A stretch of DNA of 64,000 bases, taken from the NCBI GenBank assembly GCA_963732225.1, contig CAVSYR010000005.1, positions 558,001 through 622,000 on the forward strand, read 5' to 3'. The position numbers were made by a program, and so were the translations under genes. The notes below the pieces were generated by a model that did no database searches, was not told where the DNA came from, and was given only the letters and a program-made list of their open reading frames with translations. This DNA is from VRUE01 sp963732225. Its GTDB lineage: Bacteria > Actinomycetota > Thermoleophilia > Solirubrobacterales > 70-9. Below are positions 51,028-58,631 of the stretch, in pieces; within the stretch, counting starts at the first letter, position 1, and the number at the start of each line of letters is the position of its first letter.

Positions 51028-51200
51028 CGGGGACAGGTCTCCTGGCTTCCGGGGTTCCTCCGCCGCGCCTTCCCGGGGACTCTGTGTCCTCCCCAGTGGC
51101 TGGCGCCCGAGGCGCCCGCGACGTTCTTGACCCGGTCACAGTGGCGGGACCGCGCCGGTTTCACACCGGACTTCCCTTGACCACCGACCGATTACGCCGG
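51028..51200 (-). promoter_or_regulatory. Cobalamin riboswitch
   Basis: Minus-strand RNA carries the conserved elements in order: GGGAAGTCCGGTG-AAACCGG, GCGGTCCCGCCACTGTGA, and the B12 box AGCCAGGAGACCTG (51047-51034). Between B12 box and the first gene, ACCCT and AGGGT can pair over CGAGGAA (about 51000-51020), a hairpin that would cover the ribosome-binding region, so translational control is likely. It commands the DUF4430/ECF operon below it. Confidence 0.95.
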
Positions 51201-51208
51201 CGAGTCTA

Positions 51209-51370
51209 GTGGGGATTGGCGAAACCCGCGTGTGCGGCTGGCGCGCGCCGGACCAAGCGGGACAAGGACGCAGGGAGGCCGAATAGCAGCGCTATTTGGC
51301 CGACTGAGGACGCCGTACCGCGCCGCGTCCGCCGCCGCCAGACATGCGCGGGGGTTTCGCCAATCCCCAC
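51209..51370. repeat. 162-bp imperfect palindrome in a divergent intergenic region
   Basis: Outer arms 51209-51227 and 51352-51370 pair over 19 bp, extended by GCG/CGC after a one-base bulge. Further partial pairs follow inward (for example 51238-51243 with 51336-51341), and a central hairpin pairs 51277-51287 with 51291-51301 (11 bp, one wobble). No target-site duplication is seen. It lies between the riboswitch and the plus-strand gene at 51467, upstream of both, so it is not a simple terminator. With the riboswitch it accounts for most of the 475-base gene-free stretch. Confidence 0.75.
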
Positions 51371-51466
51371 CAGCCGCTGAACTTTCGTCCAGCGGTCTTG
51401 GTCCTCGTGCCGGCCGCTGGCTAGGGTCGCGGCCGCATCGTTTCTCGGACCACGGAAGGGGAGATA

Positions 51467-52165
51467 ATGAGACGGGGAATGCGGCTGCCGTCACCGGCAT
51501 TGGTAGTTGCGGCGTTAGCGCTGTTCGTGGCACTTGGTGGGACCGTTTACGCGGCCAAGAAGGCGCGGGTCGACGGCAAGACAGTGAAGGTGAAGTCGCT
51601 GCCGGGAAATCGCTTGAAGCTGCGCTCGATCGCGGCCAACCGGCTCAAGCCCGGGGTGCTCAAGGGTGTGTTGGCGGCACAAACGGGCCCGATCACCGGC
51701 GCCGAAATCGACGAGCTGACCCTCGGGCAGGTGCCGGAGGCAGCACACGCGATCAGCGCCGACACTGCCCAGAGCGCAGTTGACGCACAAACCGCCGTCA
51801 ATGCCGTCAACGCAATCAACGCGCAAAACGTCAACGGTCACCAAGCCGGTTGCCTTGCCGGCACCCAGCAGTTCGCCGGTGCCTGCTGGCAGAGCTTCAG
51901 CAGCGAAACCGCGGTGAGCGCACCGGCCGCGGCCAACGCCTGTGCGGTTCAGGGTGGCGCGCTGCCGGAGGCACTGCAGCTGGCGGCGTTCTCACAGCAG
52001 CCGGGGGTGGTGTTGGATAACGGAGATGAGTGGACAAGTGATGTCACAAACATGACCAGCGAAGACATCTATGCAGTTGTCACGGTTTCTGCTGGTGGCA
52101 ACGTCGATTTCACATCGCACGGCAACACACGTAAATACCGCTGCGTGATCCCGCTCCTCCGCTAG
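51467..52165 (+). CDS. Secreted protein of the short-signal Solirubrobacterales type
   Basis: 232 residues. Signal peptide LPSPALVVAALALFVALGGTVYA (split: about 7-29) then KKARVDGKTVKVKSLPGNRLK. A low-complexity helical stretch of Ala/Asn/Val repeats (about 95-125, DAQTAVNAVNAINAQNVNG) precedes a C-terminal domain with Cys residues (CLAGTQQFAGACWQ, ACAVQGG, YRCVIPLL) that recalls lectin-like or adhesin folds; I cannot name it. Start ATG with GGGGAG 4 bases upstream. This N-terminus recurs in paralogous families of this bacterial group. Confidence 0.8.
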   Translation: MRRGMRLPSPALVVAALALFVALGGTVYAAKKARVDGKTVKVKSLPGNRLKLRSIAANRLKPGVLKGVLAAQTGPITGAEIDELTLGQVPEAAHAISADTAQSAVDAQTAVNAVNAINAQNVNGHQAGCLAGTQQFAGACWQSFSSETAVSAPAAANACAVQGGALPEALQLAAFSQQPGVVLDNGDEWTSDVTNMTSEDIYAVVTVSAGGNVDFTSHGNTRKYRCVIPLLR

Positions 52166-52177
52166 GGGCGGGATCAC
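52145..52177 (+). terminator. Hairpin terminator for the secreted-protein gene
   Basis: 14-bp stem (52145-52158 with 52164-52177), one U-G wobble, five-base loop; it includes the last codons and stop of the plus-strand gene. No U-run follows. Confidence 0.6.
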
Positions 52178-52185
52178 ACACCGGG

Positions 52186-52204
52186 GACCGAGCCGGACTC
52201 GGTC
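52186..52204. terminator. Small hairpin between convergent genes
   Basis: Perfect 7-bp arms GACCGAG/CTCGGTC with a 5-base loop, adjoining the stop of the minus-strand LuxR-type gene. Probably a minor terminator for that side. Confidence 0.4.
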
Positions 52205-52826
52205 AGGTTTCAACCAACCCGCGCTTGAGCGCGTAGCGGACCAACTCGGCGCGGCTGGTGAGGCCCAGCTTCTGCTGGATGTGGGCGCGGTGGCTCTCCA
52301 CCGTGCGGATGCTGATGTAGAGCTGCTCGGCAACCTCGGCGTTGGTGTGGCCGAGGGCGATCAGGCGCAGGACGTCGCGCTCGCGCTCACTCAGCTCATC
52401 CTCGTTGTCACCGTTTTCTCCCGCGGCGAGGCGGGCGCCGAGCGCCGGCTGCAGGTAGGTGTCACCAGCGGCGGCGCTGCGCACCGCCTGCACCAGCTCG
52501 GCATCGGCCGCCTCCTTGACCACGTAGCCGCGCACGCCCGCCTGCAGCGCTCGCCGGGCAAACGCCGGCTCGTTTTGCATAGTCAACACGACGATCTCGG
52601 TCTGCGGCGAGGCGGCGCGGAGGTCGGGAACCGCGTCGAGGCTGGAGCGTCCCGGCATGTTGAGATCGAGGATCAACACGGTGGGTTTGTGACCACGCAC
52701 ATAGCGCACGGCGGTATCGACATCACCCGCCTCCGCGACCACCTCGAAGCCCGGCTCAGCGTCAAGCAGCAGCCTCAGTGCGTTGCGGACAACTGTGTGG
52801 TCATCGGCGAGGACAATCGTGGTCAC
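52203..52826 (-). CDS. NarL/LuxR-family response regulator
   Basis: 207 residues. Receiver with DDH (8-10), phospho-acceptor Asp54 in LILDLNMPG, TMQNEPAFARRA and the lysine in GYVVKEAADAEL. The LuxR-type helix-turn-helix is LSERERDVLRLIALGHTNAEVAEQLYISIRTVESHRAHI. GTG at 52826 has a perfect GGAGG 7 bases upstream and is preferred to an upstream ATG at 52865 that adds residues ahead of the receiver. It is divergent from the GAF sensor kinase, with which it likely pairs (DevR/DevS-like). Confidence 0.92.
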   Translation of the reverse strand: MTTIVLADDHTVVRNALRLLLDAEPGFEVVAEAGDVDTAVRYVRGHKPTVLILDLNMPGRSSLDAVPDLRAASPQTEIVVLTMQNEPAFARRALQAGVRGYVVKEAADAELVQAVRSAAAGDTYLQPALGARLAAGENGDNEDELSERERDVLRLIALGHTNAEVAEQLYISIRTVESHRAHIQQKLGLTSRAELVRYALKRGLVET

Positions 52827-52958
52827 TCCAACCTCCCCCCTCTGACCAGGTTCACCCGCAGGCATGGTACTCAGCGTACTTTGAATATTGGACCGCTGTC
52901 CAGATAGGATGGAGGCATCCACAGTTCCGTGGGTAGGAGGGATTGAAACAGCGCTGAG

Positions 52959-54672
52959 ATGGCACAGGGGTCTGACAGCGGCGCCCTGGACGAGCCCCGT
53001 CTGCGGGAGCTGATCGACGTCGGGCGCAGCCTCGTCGCCGAGCTCGACCCCGAGGTGATCTTCCAGCAGGTGCTCGAGGTCGCCTGCGACCTGACCGGGG
53101 CCCGCTACGCCGCCCTCGGCGTGCTCGATGAGAACCGCCACGAACTGGAGCGCTTCATCACCCACGGCATCGACGAGGAGGCGCGCCGCGCGATCGGCAA
53201 CCTGCCGCGCGGCCGCGGCGTGCTCGGCCTGCTGATCGAGCAGCCGCGCCCGCTGCGCTTGACCGAGGTCGGTCGCCACCCCCGCTCCTACGGCTTCCCC
53301 CCCGGCCACCCACCGATGACGAACTTCCTCGGCGTGCCGGTGATGATCCGCGGCCACGCCTGGGGCAACCTCTACCTGACCGAGAAGGGCAGCGGCGACT
53401 TCGACGAGGCCGACGAACAGTCGGCGATGATCCTCGCCGAGTGGACGGCGATCTCGGTCGAGAACGCCCGCCTCTACCGCAGCGTGCAAAGCCGCGGCAA
53501 CGAGATGGAGCGCGCCGTGCACCGACTTGAAGCGACGACCGAGATCGCCCGCGCGGTCGGCGGCGAGACCGACCTCGACCGCATCCTCGAGATCGTGGTC
53601 AAGCGCGGCCGCGCCCTGGTCGAAGCGCGCTCGCTGCTGATCCTGCTCTGCCAGCGGAGACGAGCTGATCACCGCCGCGATCGCCGGCGAGCGCAAACGA
53701 GGCACGGCCAAGGCCCGCATCCCGATCTCCGGCTCGATCCCCGGGCGGGTGCTGGAAGAGCGCGCGCCGCGCCGGGTCCACGACCTCCACCCCAGCCTGA
53801 TGGCCCGACCCGGGGATCAGGACGCCGGCGTCACCGCGCTGCTCGCGCCGCTGCTCTTTCGCGGTCGCGCCCTCGGCGTGCTCGTCGCGCTCGATCCGCT
53901 CGGTCGCGATGCCGGCTTCAGCGACGAAGACGAGAGCGTGCTGCTCTCCTTCGCGGCCAGCGCCGCCACCGCGGTCGCCACCGCGCAGTCGGTCGCCGAA
54001 GACCGCACCCGTGAAACCATCGCCGCAACCGAGCGCGAGCGCAGCCGCTGGGCCCGCGAGCTGCACGATGAGTCGCTGCAGAGCCTCGCCGGACTGCGGG
54101 TGCTCCTCTCTGCCGCGCGGCGCGCCGAGCAAGGGGAGCTCGATGGCCTGCTGAGCCAGGGCATCGAGCAGGTCGACACCGCGATTGCCGAGATGCGCCG
54201 ACTGATCGCCGACCTGCGTCCCAGCACGCTCGACCAGCTCGGCCTCGGCGCCGCCCTCGAGGCACTCGGTGAACGCACCGCAAGCGGCGCCGCAATCGAG
54301 GTGCAGATCAAACTCGACCTCGACTTCGAGGCCGGGCGCAGCCCCAGCCGCCTGCTCGGCGAGGTCGAGGACACCGCCTACCGGCTGGTCCAGGAGGCGC
54401 TCAGCAACACCGTCCACCACGGCGAGGCCGAACGCGTCGAGGTGGACGTAAGCGAGGAGAACGGCACCCTGCGGGTGCGAGTCCGCGACGACGGACGGGG
54501 CTTCGACCCGCGCGCCACAACCGACGGCTTTGGCCTGATCAGCATGCGCGAAAGAGCCGAGCTAGCCGGCGGCAGCCTGGATCTGCAGAGCACGCCCGGC
54601 GCGGGCACGACGATCGTCGCCGTGATCCCCACCGCCTATCGCGCCTCCCCAGGCGCGGCGGACGCCGCTTAG
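52959..54672 (+). pseudogene. GAF-GAF sensor histidine kinase (DevS-like) with a frameshift
   Basis: First frame from ATG 52959 encodes the N-terminus and first GAF domain (about 15-170; GFPPGHPPMTNFLGVPVMIRG, WGNLYLTEK) and the start of a second GAF. The protein then continues in the next frame with DELITAAIAGERKRG through the second GAF, the dimerisation/phospho-acceptor helix ERSRWARELHDESLQSLAGL and the ATPase domain (EALSNTVHHGEAERVEV, DDGRGFDP, GFGLISMRERAELAGGSL). One extra base near 53649 explains it: removing it restores L-L-A-S-G-D-E-L. A sequencing error cannot be separated from a real frameshift. The intact architecture is that of NarL-type kinases, pairing with the divergent LuxR regulator. 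Confidence 0.85.
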
Positions 54673-55052
54673 GAAGTCGGCTCAGGCCCCAGCATGGCCC
54701 GGTAGAAGCTGTAGTCACTGCGATCCGGGCGCAGGTTGCAGGCCAGTGCCAGGTGGTGGCGGGCGCGCTCGGTCTCCCCTGTCTTGGCCAGGGCCCGGCC
54801 GAGGCAGAAGTGGGCGTAATCGTTGACCTGGTGGCGCTCGACCACCGCCTTGAACTCGATCGCGGCGGCGGCGAAGCGGCCGGAACGAAAGTAGGCGCGG
54901 CCAAGCGCCTCGCGCACCGAGGACTTCTCCGGGGCGCGGCGCGCCGCCTCCTCGAGTGGCTCCGCGGCCTCAGCGAAGTCCTCCTCCTCGAGCAACTCGA
55001 TGCCGCGGCGGTAGAGGGTGAAAGTGGAGTCGGCCTGTGACTCAGCGGGCAT
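54669..55052 (-). CDS. Small TPR-repeat protein
   Basis: 127 residues of tetratricopeptide-type helices: LYRRGIELLEEEDFAEAAEPLEEAARRAPEKSSVREALGRAYFRSGRFAAAAIEFKAVV and AHFCLGRALAKTGETERARHHLALACNLRP (shown only in part here) give about three TPR units. No catalytic features and no signal peptide; a scaffold role is inferred. It overlaps the end of the sensor kinase by 4 bases in convergent orientation. Confidence 0.83.
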   Translation of the reverse strand: MPAESQADSTFTLYRRGIELLEEEDFAEAAEPLEEAARRAPEKSSVREALGRAYFRSGRFAAAAIEFKAVVERHQVNDYAHFCLGRALAKTGETERARHHLALACNLRPDRSDYSFYRAMLGPEPTS

Positions 55053-55138
55053 CGGTCAAGTGTAGGAGGCGCGGCGGCCCGGCCCAAACCGTCCGGGTCC
55101 GTTCCTAGGGTCCTAACCGGGATGGGAATGCGCGGGCA

Positions 55139-55492
55139 GTGAAACTCGTGGTCGGCATCGTGCGGCCGGAGAAGGCCAACGACGTGCTCGAGGCGCTCTA
55201 CCGAGCGCAGGTGAGCGGCGTCTCGATGAGCCGTGTGCAGGGTCACGGCGGCGAGCTGGAGCGGGTCGAGACCTACCGCGGCACCACGGTGAAGATTGGC
55301 CTGGCGGAAAAGGTCCGCTTCGAGATCGCGGTCTCCGATGAGTTCGTCCAGCCCACGGTCGACGCGCTCTGCGAGGGAGCGTGCACCGGCGAGGTCGGCG
55401 ACGGCAAGATCTTCGTCCTGCCGCTCGACTCAGCGGTGCGCATCCGCACCGGCGAGACCGACCACGGCGCGGTGACGCCGGTGGACAAGTGA
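55139..55492 (+). CDS. glnB: PII signal transduction protein GlnB/GlnK without Tyr51
   Basis: Nitrogen-status sensor that gates AmtB. 117 residues, GTG start 55139. KLVVGIVRPEKANDVLEAL opens the fold; the T-loop region (about 37-55) keeps Tyr46 (in VETYRGTT) but has Val51 where uridylylated or adenylylated PII proteins carry Tyr51. C-terminal GEVGDGKIFVLPLDSAVRIRTGE is the ATP/2-oxoglutarate segment. Loss of Tyr51 predicts no nucleotidylylation. It overlaps amtB by 4 bases. Confidence 0.9.
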   Translation: MKLVVGIVRPEKANDVLEALYRAQVSGVSMSRVQGHGGELERVETYRGTTVKIGLAEKVRFEIAVSDEFVQPTVDALCEGACTGEVGDGKIFVLPLDSAVRIRTGETDHGAVTPVDK

Positions 55493-56799
55493 GCCCGCTG
55501 GCCCTGCTCGCCGCCGGGTCCGGGATCGACACCGGCGACACCGCCTGGATGCTGATCGCGACGGCGCTGGTGCTGATGATGACCCCGGCGCTGGGGCTCT
55601 TCTACGCCGGCCTGGTGCGCTCGAAGAACACGCTCAACACCTTCATGATGTGCGTCGGGGCGATCGCGGTGGCGATGGTCACCTGGGCCCTGGTCGGCTA
55701 CTCGCTCGCCTTCGACGGCACCGGCGCCCTGATCGGCGGCCTCGGCTACGTCGGCCTGCACGGCGTCGACTTCGCCCCGCGCGAAGGGACGGCGATCCCG
55801 CACCTCGTCTTCATGGCCTTCCAGGCGACCTTCTGCATCATCACCGTGGCCCTGGTCTCGGGCGCGGTGGTCGAGCGCATGCGCTTCGGCGCCTTCCTCG
55901 TCTTCGCCGCGCTCTGGTCGGTCTGCGTCTACGCCGTGCTCGCCCACTGGGCCTTCGGCGGCGGCTGGCTGCAGGCAAACGGGACGCTCGACTTCGCCGG
56001 TGGCGTGCCGGTCGAGATGGGCTCCGGCTTCTCCGCCCTGGCGGCGGCGCTGGTCGTCGGCGCCCGCAAGGACTACGGCCGCCAGGCACTGCTCCCCCAC
56101 AACGCGGTCTACGTCCTGCTCGGCGCCGGCCTGCTCTGGTTCGGCTGGTTCGGCTTCAACGGCGGCAGCGGCTTCTCGACCGGCAACCCCAGCGTGCTCG
56201 CCTTCACCAACACGCTGCTGACGCCGGCCTGCACCCTGGTCGTCTGGTTCGGCCTCGACCTGTTGCGCGGCCGCAAGGTGACCGCGATCGGGGCGGCCAC
56301 CGCGATCGTCGTCGGCTGCGTCGCGATCACCCCGGCCGGCGGCTTCATCAGCCCCGGCTGGGCGATGCTGCTCGGCGGCCTCGCCGCCCTGCCCAGCTAC
56401 GCGATCATCGTCTGGCGCACCCGCACCCGGGTCGACGAGACGCTCGACGTGCTCGCCGCCCACGGCACGGCCGGCTTCTTCGGCATCCTCTTCATCGGCT
56501 TCTTCGCCGAGCTCTCCTGGAACGGCGTCTCCAACGGTCTCTTCTACGGCAACGCCGCCCAGCTCGGCGACCAGGCGCTGGCCGCCCTGGCCGGACCCAC
56601 CTACGCCTTCCTCGCCACCTTCGTCCTGCTCAAGCTGATCGGCGCGGTGATGCCGCTGCGCGCCTCAGAGCACGAGGAGGCGCTCGGCATGGACGTCGTC
56701 CAGCACGGCGAGGAGGCCTACGTCACCGGCGAGGGCGCGATCCTCGTCTTCCCCGAGGACGGCGGCGCCGTCCCGGTCCCGGTCGCCGACCCGGGTTAG
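55489..56799 (+). CDS. amtB: Ammonium transporter AmtB with Glu in place of the first pore histidine
   Basis: Ammonium channel of 436 residues, 11 helices, from GTG 55489 (GTGA overlap with glnB). Family motifs are GLFYAGLVRSKNTLNTFMMC, DFAGGVPVEMGSGFSALAAAL and LWFGWFGFNGGSGF. In the twin-His pore, the first His (VHI in E. coli AmtB) is Glu176 (VEM), while the second remains His325 (AAHGTAGFFG). An acidic residue at this position is known in fungal Mep1/Mep3-type transporters, where it changes selectivity and transport mode. The C-terminal cytosolic tail (HEEALGMDVVQHGEEAY) is the PII-contact region. Confidence 0.93.
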   Translation: MSPLALLAAGSGIDTGDTAWMLIATALVLMMTPALGLFYAGLVRSKNTLNTFMMCVGAIAVAMVTWALVGYSLAFDGTGALIGGLGYVGLHGVDFAPREGTAIPHLVFMAFQATFCIITVALVSGAVVERMRFGAFLVFAALWSVCVYAVLAHWAFGGGWLQANGTLDFAGGVPVEMGSGFSALAAALVVGARKDYGRQALLPHNAVYVLLGAGLLWFGWFGFNGGSGFSTGNPSVLAFTNTLLTPACTLVVWFGLDLLRGRKVTAIGAATAIVVGCVAITPAGGFISPGWAMLLGGLAALPSYAIIVWRTRTRVDETLDVLAAHGTAGFFGILFIGFFAELSWNGVSNGLFYGNAAQLGDQALAALAGPTYAFLATFVLLKLIGAVMPLRASEHEEALGMDVVQHGEEAYVTGEGAILVFPEDGGAVPVPVADPG

Positions 56800-58373
56800 A
56801 CCTGGGCGGCGTCAGCCTCGGCCGCGACCGCTTTGCCGTGGCGGATCAGGTCGGCGGCGCGCTCGGCGACGGCGATCACCGGAGCGTTGGTGTTGCCGCG
56901 CGGCACGGTCGGCATCACCGAGGCATCGACGACGCGCAGCGCCTCGGTTCCCTCGACCCGCAGCTCGGCATCGACGACCGAGCCAATCGCGCAGGTGCCG
57001 ACCGGGTGGTAGACCTCGTACGTGGTCGCGGCGATGTGGGCGCGCAGGGCGTCATCGGAGTCGTCGCTCGGCCCGGTGAAGAGCTCGGCGGCGTAGGGCT
57101 TGAAGGACGGCTGGGCGCAGATCTCCGCTGCCAGGCGCACGGCCGACATCATCCGCACCATGTCTGACTCGGCCTCGTAGAAGTTGTTGCGGATGATCGG
57201 CTTCGCGGTCGGGTCGGCTGAGGCGAGGCGCACCGAGCCGCGGCCCTCGGCGGTCAGCAGGCAGGGCGAGACCCAGACGCCGTGCGCGTTCGGGTCGGCC
57301 ATCCCCTCGTCGACGATCTGCACCGGGGCGATGTGGAACTGCGTGTCGGGCGCCTCGGCGCCCTCGCCGACCCGGGCGAAGCCGCCCGACTCGGCCAGGT
57401 TGGAGGCGAAGGGCCCGGTCTGCGAGGCCTCGAACTCGGCCATCGCGGCCGGCTCCAGCGCCGCCAGCAAGCTCTCCGGCTCGGGCGTGGTGAAGACGGT
57501 GTAGGTGGCGGGGTGGTCGCCGAGGTTCTCCCCCACCGCGGGCTGGTCGAGCAGCGGCTCGATTTCGCGCATCGCCAGGTGTTCGGCCGGCCCGATGCCG
57601 GAGAGCATCAGCAGCTGCGGCGAGTTGTAGGCGCCGCCGCAGAGGATCACCTCGCGCTCGGCGCGCAGCTCGTGGACCTCGCCCATTCGGCTCGCCTCGA
57701 CGCCGACCGCCCGCTTGCCCTCGAAGAGGACGCGGTTGACCTGCGTATATGGCATCACGGTCAGATTGGGGCGCTCGCCCGCCGGGTGCAGGTAGGAGAC
57801 GGCGGCGCTGGCGCGCATGCCGCCGCGCTGGGTCACCTGGTACATGCCGACACCGTCCTGCTCGTCGCCGTTGAAGTCATCGTTGCGGGCCAGGCCCGCT
57901 TCCGCCCCGGCCTCGACGAAGGCCGGCGAGATCCTGTTGCCGGAGCGCTGGTCGGAGACCGGCAGCGGGCCGCCGACCGCGTGCCAATCGGAGGCGCCGC
58001 GCTCGTTGTCCTCGGCCTTGAGGAAGTAGGGGAAGAGGTCCTCCCAAGCCCAGCCGGGCACGCCCCACTCGTCGTAGTCGCGGCGGTTGCCGCGGATGTA
58101 GATCATCGCGTTGATCGAGGAGGAGCCGCCGAGCACGCGGCCGCGAGGCAGCGAGATCTGGCGGCCGTTGCAGTTCGGCTCCGGCGCCGAGTGGAAGTCC
58201 CAATCGATCTCGGTGCGGGCAAGCTGCAGGTAGCCGAGCGGCACGTGGATGTTCTGGTTGGAATCCGGCGGGCCCGCCTCGAGCAGCAGGACGCTGGCGT
58301 CCGGGTCCTCTGAGAGCCGCGCCGCCAGCACGCAACCGGCCGATCCGGCACCCACGATCACGTAGTCGTACAT
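56796..58373 (-). CDS. GMC-family FAD oxidoreductase (choline dehydrogenase-like)
   Basis: 525 residues from ATG 58373, with GGAG upstream. The FAD-binding motif is DYVIVGAGSAGCVLAARLSED (3-23); PRGRVLGGSSSINAMIYIRG is the GMC signature 1 and GGAYNSPQLLMLSGIGP signature 2; the C-terminus YHPVGTCAIGSVVDAELRV and VVDASVMPTVPRGNTNAPVIAVAERAADLI contain the conserved active-site His. Substrate unknown (alcohols, choline or similar). Convergent overlap of 4 bases with amtB. Confidence 0.92.
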   Translation of the reverse strand: MYDYVIVGAGSAGCVLAARLSEDPDASVLLLEAGPPDSNQNIHVPLGYLQLARTEIDWDFHSAPEPNCNGRQISLPRGRVLGGSSSINAMIYIRGNRRDYDEWGVPGWAWEDLFPYFLKAEDNERGASDWHAVGGPLPVSDQRSGNRISPAFVEAGAEAGLARNDDFNGDEQDGVGMYQVTQRGGMRASAAVSYLHPAGERPNLTVMPYTQVNRVLFEGKRAVGVEASRMGEVHELRAEREVILCGGAYNSPQLLMLSGIGPAEHLAMREIEPLLDQPAVGENLGDHPATYTVFTTPEPESLLAALEPAAMAEFEASQTGPFASNLAESGGFARVGEGAEAPDTQFHIAPVQIVDEGMADPNAHGVWVSPCLLTAEGRGSVRLASADPTAKPIIRNNFYEAESDMVRMMSAVRLAAEICAQPSFKPYAAELFTGPSDDSDDALRAHIAATTYEVYHPVGTCAIGSVVDAELRVEGTEALRVVDASVMPTVPRGNTNAPVIAVAERAADLIRHGKAVAAEADAAQV

Positions 58374-58631
58374 CAACCGCTCCTTCCCGTTGGGCACTGC
58401 AACGCGTTGCGGCCCTGGTGGAGCCGCTACGCGTTCACCGGCACCCGGTCCGGTCTTGCGAGTGTACGCCCGATATGGCCGATTGCGGGTGATTTCTTAA
58501 CCGGCTGCTACGGTGAAGAGGTCGGGTTTGGCCAAACCGCCACCCGAGAGGTTCCGTTCCCTCCGTGCTCTGCTTTGCATTTAGGGGTCGCTGGATCTCC
58601 CTGAATCGCAAAATAAGGAGTCATTTACATC

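Noticed and set aside
51209..51370. Insertion sequence or intact transposon
   Set aside because: No transposase and no target-site duplication; only palindromic structure is present.
58374..58631. Cold-shock-type leader or promoter upstream of the helicase
   Set aside because: Candidate -35/-10 pairs had poor spacing (20 bases) and no specific structure could be defined.
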